Assembly (NCBI GenBank): GCA_902537215.1
Contig: CACBAM010000010.1
Coordinates: 1-64,000 of the forward strand
DNA length: 64,000 bases
Reading direction: 5' to 3'
From: an uncultured Alphaproteobacteria bacterium
GTDB taxonomy: Bacteria; Pseudomonadota; Alphaproteobacteria; Rhodobacterales; Rhodobacteraceae
This document shows positions 62,249 through 64,000 of the stretch, in pieces (within the stretch, counting starts at the first letter, position 1; the number at the start of each line of letters is the position of its first letter). Made by a program: the position numbers and the translations under genes. The notes under the pieces were generated by a model. The model worked only from the letters and a program-made list of their open reading frames with translations. It had not been told where the DNA came from and searched no databases.

Positions 62249-62611
62249 CTAGTACGACCAAACTTTTTTGATATTTCTAATATTAAATCCAGACACGTTA
62301 GCAAATTGTTTAGTTGCTATTGACCTAGCCTCTCCTAAGGAACACGCTTCTACTATCCATATACTACTCTTATTAACAATTTTTCCATTACATACCGAAC
62401 TGATCCAATAATCAATTTCATACTCTGATTTCCAATGGGAGATACTTTTTTTGCTGAAAGTACATTCAACTATTGTTTTAAACGAGAATTTCTCTTGGAA
62501 CCGTTTTGTAGACACTAAAACCCAATTCTTTTTTGCCATTGAGTTTAGAGCATTACTAAAATAGGGCTCCTCTTCGTAAAGGGTAAGCTTTTTCGTCTTC
62601 AATGGTGTCAT
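62249..62611 (-). CDS. Hypothetical 120-aa soluble protein
   Basis: The protein has a basic N-terminus (MTPLKTKKLTLYEEE) and no signal peptide. Its C-terminal part reads WIVEACSLGEARSIATKQFANVSGFNIRNIKKV, a strand-helix-strand that could belong to a small nucleotide- or ligand-binding fold. No family is recognised. It is convergent with the metallo-beta-lactamase gene. The base composition is similar to the neighbours. Confidence 0.5.
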   Translation of the reverse strand: MTPLKTKKLTLYEEEPYFSNALNSMAKKNWVLVSTKRFQEKFSFKTIVECTFSKKSISHWKSEYEIDYWISSVCNGKIVNKSSIWIVEACSLGEARSIATKQFANVSGFNIRNIKKVWSY

Positions 62612-62843
62612 CCGAAAATTATCTATCCTCGAGAAATAGCGCTATTTAGTAAATTTGCAAAGTTTAATTTTATTAAAAAGGTCTTACTCCCTTTAAAAAA
62701 AATCCATAAATAATCTCACTCAAAAATAAAATTAACTGAAGTAGCCAAAGAATTTCAGGGTAATACCTTCTTAAAAATGAAACCTTGTAGAAGTAACAAA
62801 TATGCATTACGTGTACGATAGAGAACATTAATTTATAGCCTAT

Positions 62844-63275
62844 ATGATGAATAATAAGATTTATATCGCAGGACCGCTATTCAATGATCATGAGAGACAT
62901 TTTTTAGAGGCCATAGCACTCAATCTTGAAAAAGAAGGCTTCAAATGTTTTCTCCCACACCGAGACTTAACGGGTGTTGAAGAATCTGAACTAAAGACAA
63001 CATCTATGACTCAAGAGACAAAGGACAAAATATTTGTTGCAGATTTAAACGCACTAAGAGAGTCGGATTTAACGGTTGCGTTAATAACGGGTTGGGACAT
63101 AGACTCAGGGACCTCTGCCGAAATAGGGTATACGTTTGCACAAGGAAAACCGATTATTGGTATTGATGCTTCGGAAAGAAGGTTTAGAAATTTATTTGTA
63201 GAGGGAATGATTACCGAGAAGGTTCAAAGTATCAGCGCTATCATTCCGGCTATTAAAAGAACATTATCTGAATAG
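62844..63275 (+). CDS. Nucleoside 2-deoxyribosyltransferase-family protein
   Basis: The 143-aa protein has KIYIAGPLFND near residues 5-15 and SGTSAEIGYTFAQGKPIIG near 88-106, the NDT pattern with a likely catalytic Glu in SAEIGY. Lactobacillus enzymes of the family exchange bases between deoxynucleosides; many relatives are hydrolases of damaged or modified nucleosides. Cytosolic. Two ATGs at the start (62844 and 62847) cannot be resolved. It lies between two gene-poor intervals. Confidence 0.82.
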   Translation: MMNNKIYIAGPLFNDHERHFLEAIALNLEKEGFKCFLPHRDLTGVEESELKTTSMTQETKDKIFVADLNALRESDLTVALITGWDIDSGTSAEIGYTFAQGKPIIGIDASERRFRNLFVEGMITEKVQSISAIIPAIKRTLSE

Positions 63276-63279
63276 TTTA

Positions 63280-63981
63280 TTAGATATGCCTTGTAACACC
63301 TCCATCGACCCTTATACTTTGTCCGGTTATATAGCTGCTATCATTTGAAAGTAAAAAAGCTGCAGTTTTTGCCTGCTCCTCTGCTCTAGCGAACCTTTTT
63401 AATACAGACATTTGAGATAGTTTTTCTGGCAAATCCAGACTGTCTGTAAATCCAGGTAATAAGCAATTCATTCTAATATTTTCTGGCCCATACCGATCAG
63501 AGTAAAGTTTGGTGTAGGACGATACGCCCACTCTATAAACGCTTGACGTTGGAAACATTAAGCTAGGTTCAAAGACCGAAAATGTTGTTATGTTTACGAT
63601 TGAGCCACCTCCTTGAGATTGCATAATAGGGGTTATTAACTTAGATAACCGGATTACAGGCATTAGCACCATTTCATTAGCTTTTTTCCAATCATCCTCT
63701 GATATTTCAAGAAGATCGCCCTTAGGTGGGCCACCTACATGAATTAAAAGGCAATCTATTCTACCAAATTTCTCCATTGTAAATTTTATAAGGTTATCGG
63801 TATCTCTAGAGTTTTCGGCCCTGCCACGATATGATATGCCGTTAAGCTCTTCAGCAAGAGTTTCACAATTATCTGATGGAGACATCAATGAAAGCCTGTA
63901 GTTTCTTTTTTTCATTTCACGCGCAATCGCTGCGCCCATTCCCTTGCCTCCACCAACAACAACACAAACTTGATCGGTCAT
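63280..63981 (-). CDS. Short-chain dehydrogenase/reductase (SDR), atypical active site
   Basis: The 233-aa protein has the Rossmann start VCVVVGGGKGMGAAIA near residues 5-20 and an SDR-like IVNITTFSV before the active-site region. The region that should hold Y-x-x-x-K reads S-S-V-Y-R-V-G-V-S-S-Y-T-K, so the Lys is not four residues after the first Tyr. A Lys does occur three residues after the second Tyr but out of pattern. The C-terminal RVDGGVTRHI is usual. NAD(P) is expected to bind, yet catalysis is uncertain. It is convergent with the NDT-family gene (4-nt gap). Confidence 0.8.
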   Translation of the reverse strand: MTDQVCVVVGGGKGMGAAIAREMKKRNYRLSLMSPSDNCETLAEELNGISYRGRAENSRDTDNLIKFTMEKFGRIDCLLIHVGGPPKGDLLEISEDDWKKANEMVLMPVIRLSKLITPIMQSQGGGSIVNITTFSVFEPSLMFPTSSVYRVGVSSYTKLYSDRYGPENIRMNCLLPGFTDSLDLPEKLSQMSVLKRFARAEEQAKTAAFLLSNDSSYITGQSIRVDGGVTRHI

Positions 63982-64000
63982 GATAAGCTCCTTATTTAAT

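Noticed and set aside
62612-62843. Small gene in the gap before the NDT-family gene
   Set aside because: No frame longer than about 30 codons with a ribosome binding site was found.

Overview
The window is AT-rich chromosomal DNA from a bacterium that looks like a free-living marine alphaproteobacterium. This is inferred from gene content: a two-domain cold-shock protein, class II DAHP synthase, the long B12-dependent ribonucleotide reductase NrdJ, a Mur/Fur-type regulator without the usual CxxC, an alphaproteobacterial-style ligI-type protocatechuate pathway, Bpt, several TRAP transporters and a Sox cluster. No rRNA or species marker is present, so the exact lineage is not claimed. GTG and TTG starts are common.

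Layout. (1) 1-4930: an accessory block of small genes (stress or ligand-binding alpha/beta-barrel-like proteins, a cold-shock protein, a GFA-family zinc protein, an isoprenylcysteine-methyltransferase-like membrane protein). It ends at a degenerate tRNA-Leu(CAA) copy near 4595-4679 that looks like the scar of an integration event. (2) 4929-6774: an MFS drug-efflux pump and a rhodanese. (3) 6875-13408: a tightly packed plus-strand operon for the complete protocatechuate 4,5-cleavage pathway (ligA, ligB, ligC, galB-type hydratase, ligK aldolase, galD tautomerase, ligI lactonase), headed by a DUF1932 dehydrogenase of unknown role. A DctPQM TRAP transporter (13447-16547, minus) runs towards it. 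(4) 16853-23537: a thiosulfate/sulfide oxidation region, soxS-Y-Z-C-D-B on plus and a flavocytochrome c sulfide dehydrogenase pair on minus, separated by a shared bidirectional terminator. SoxXA are not in the window and SoxD has only one haem. (5) 23741-53432: mostly core genes: SCP-x-like thiolase, htpG, class II DAHP synthase, serB, gmk, a gamma carbonic anhydrase-like protein, plsC, eno-fur-mazG-gpt-fabI (minus), pdxH, a double cold-shock protein, tRNA-Pro, nrdJ, ilvN-ilvB, a second TRAP transporter (TakP type) whose large permease carries a roughly 310-residue coiled-coil tail, bpt, metA (with the acetyl-CoA-type Glu111), a P-loop protein, a DUF2244 protein, ctaD, lipB and tRNA-Leu(GAG). 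(6) 53433-64000: a second accessory block directly downstream of tRNA-Leu(GAG), again with GFA, NTF2-like and several small alpha/beta-barrel-like genes. It is followed by HAD, GNAT, PCu(A)C, TauE, metallo-beta-lactamase, nucleoside deoxyribosyltransferase and SDR genes.

How the parts work together. The lig/gal operon would turn protocatechuate (or gallate-derived intermediates) into pyruvate and oxaloacetate, and the adjacent TRAP system is a candidate importer for an aromatic or organic acid. The sox/fcc region supplies electrons from reduced sulfur. The two accessory blocks share paralogous families, notably a set of about eight small (roughly 90-110 aa) proteins of uncharacterised function. 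These, the truncated SoxD, the SoxXA absence, the TRAP permease with the coiled-coil tail and the tRNA scar are the points most worth a second look.
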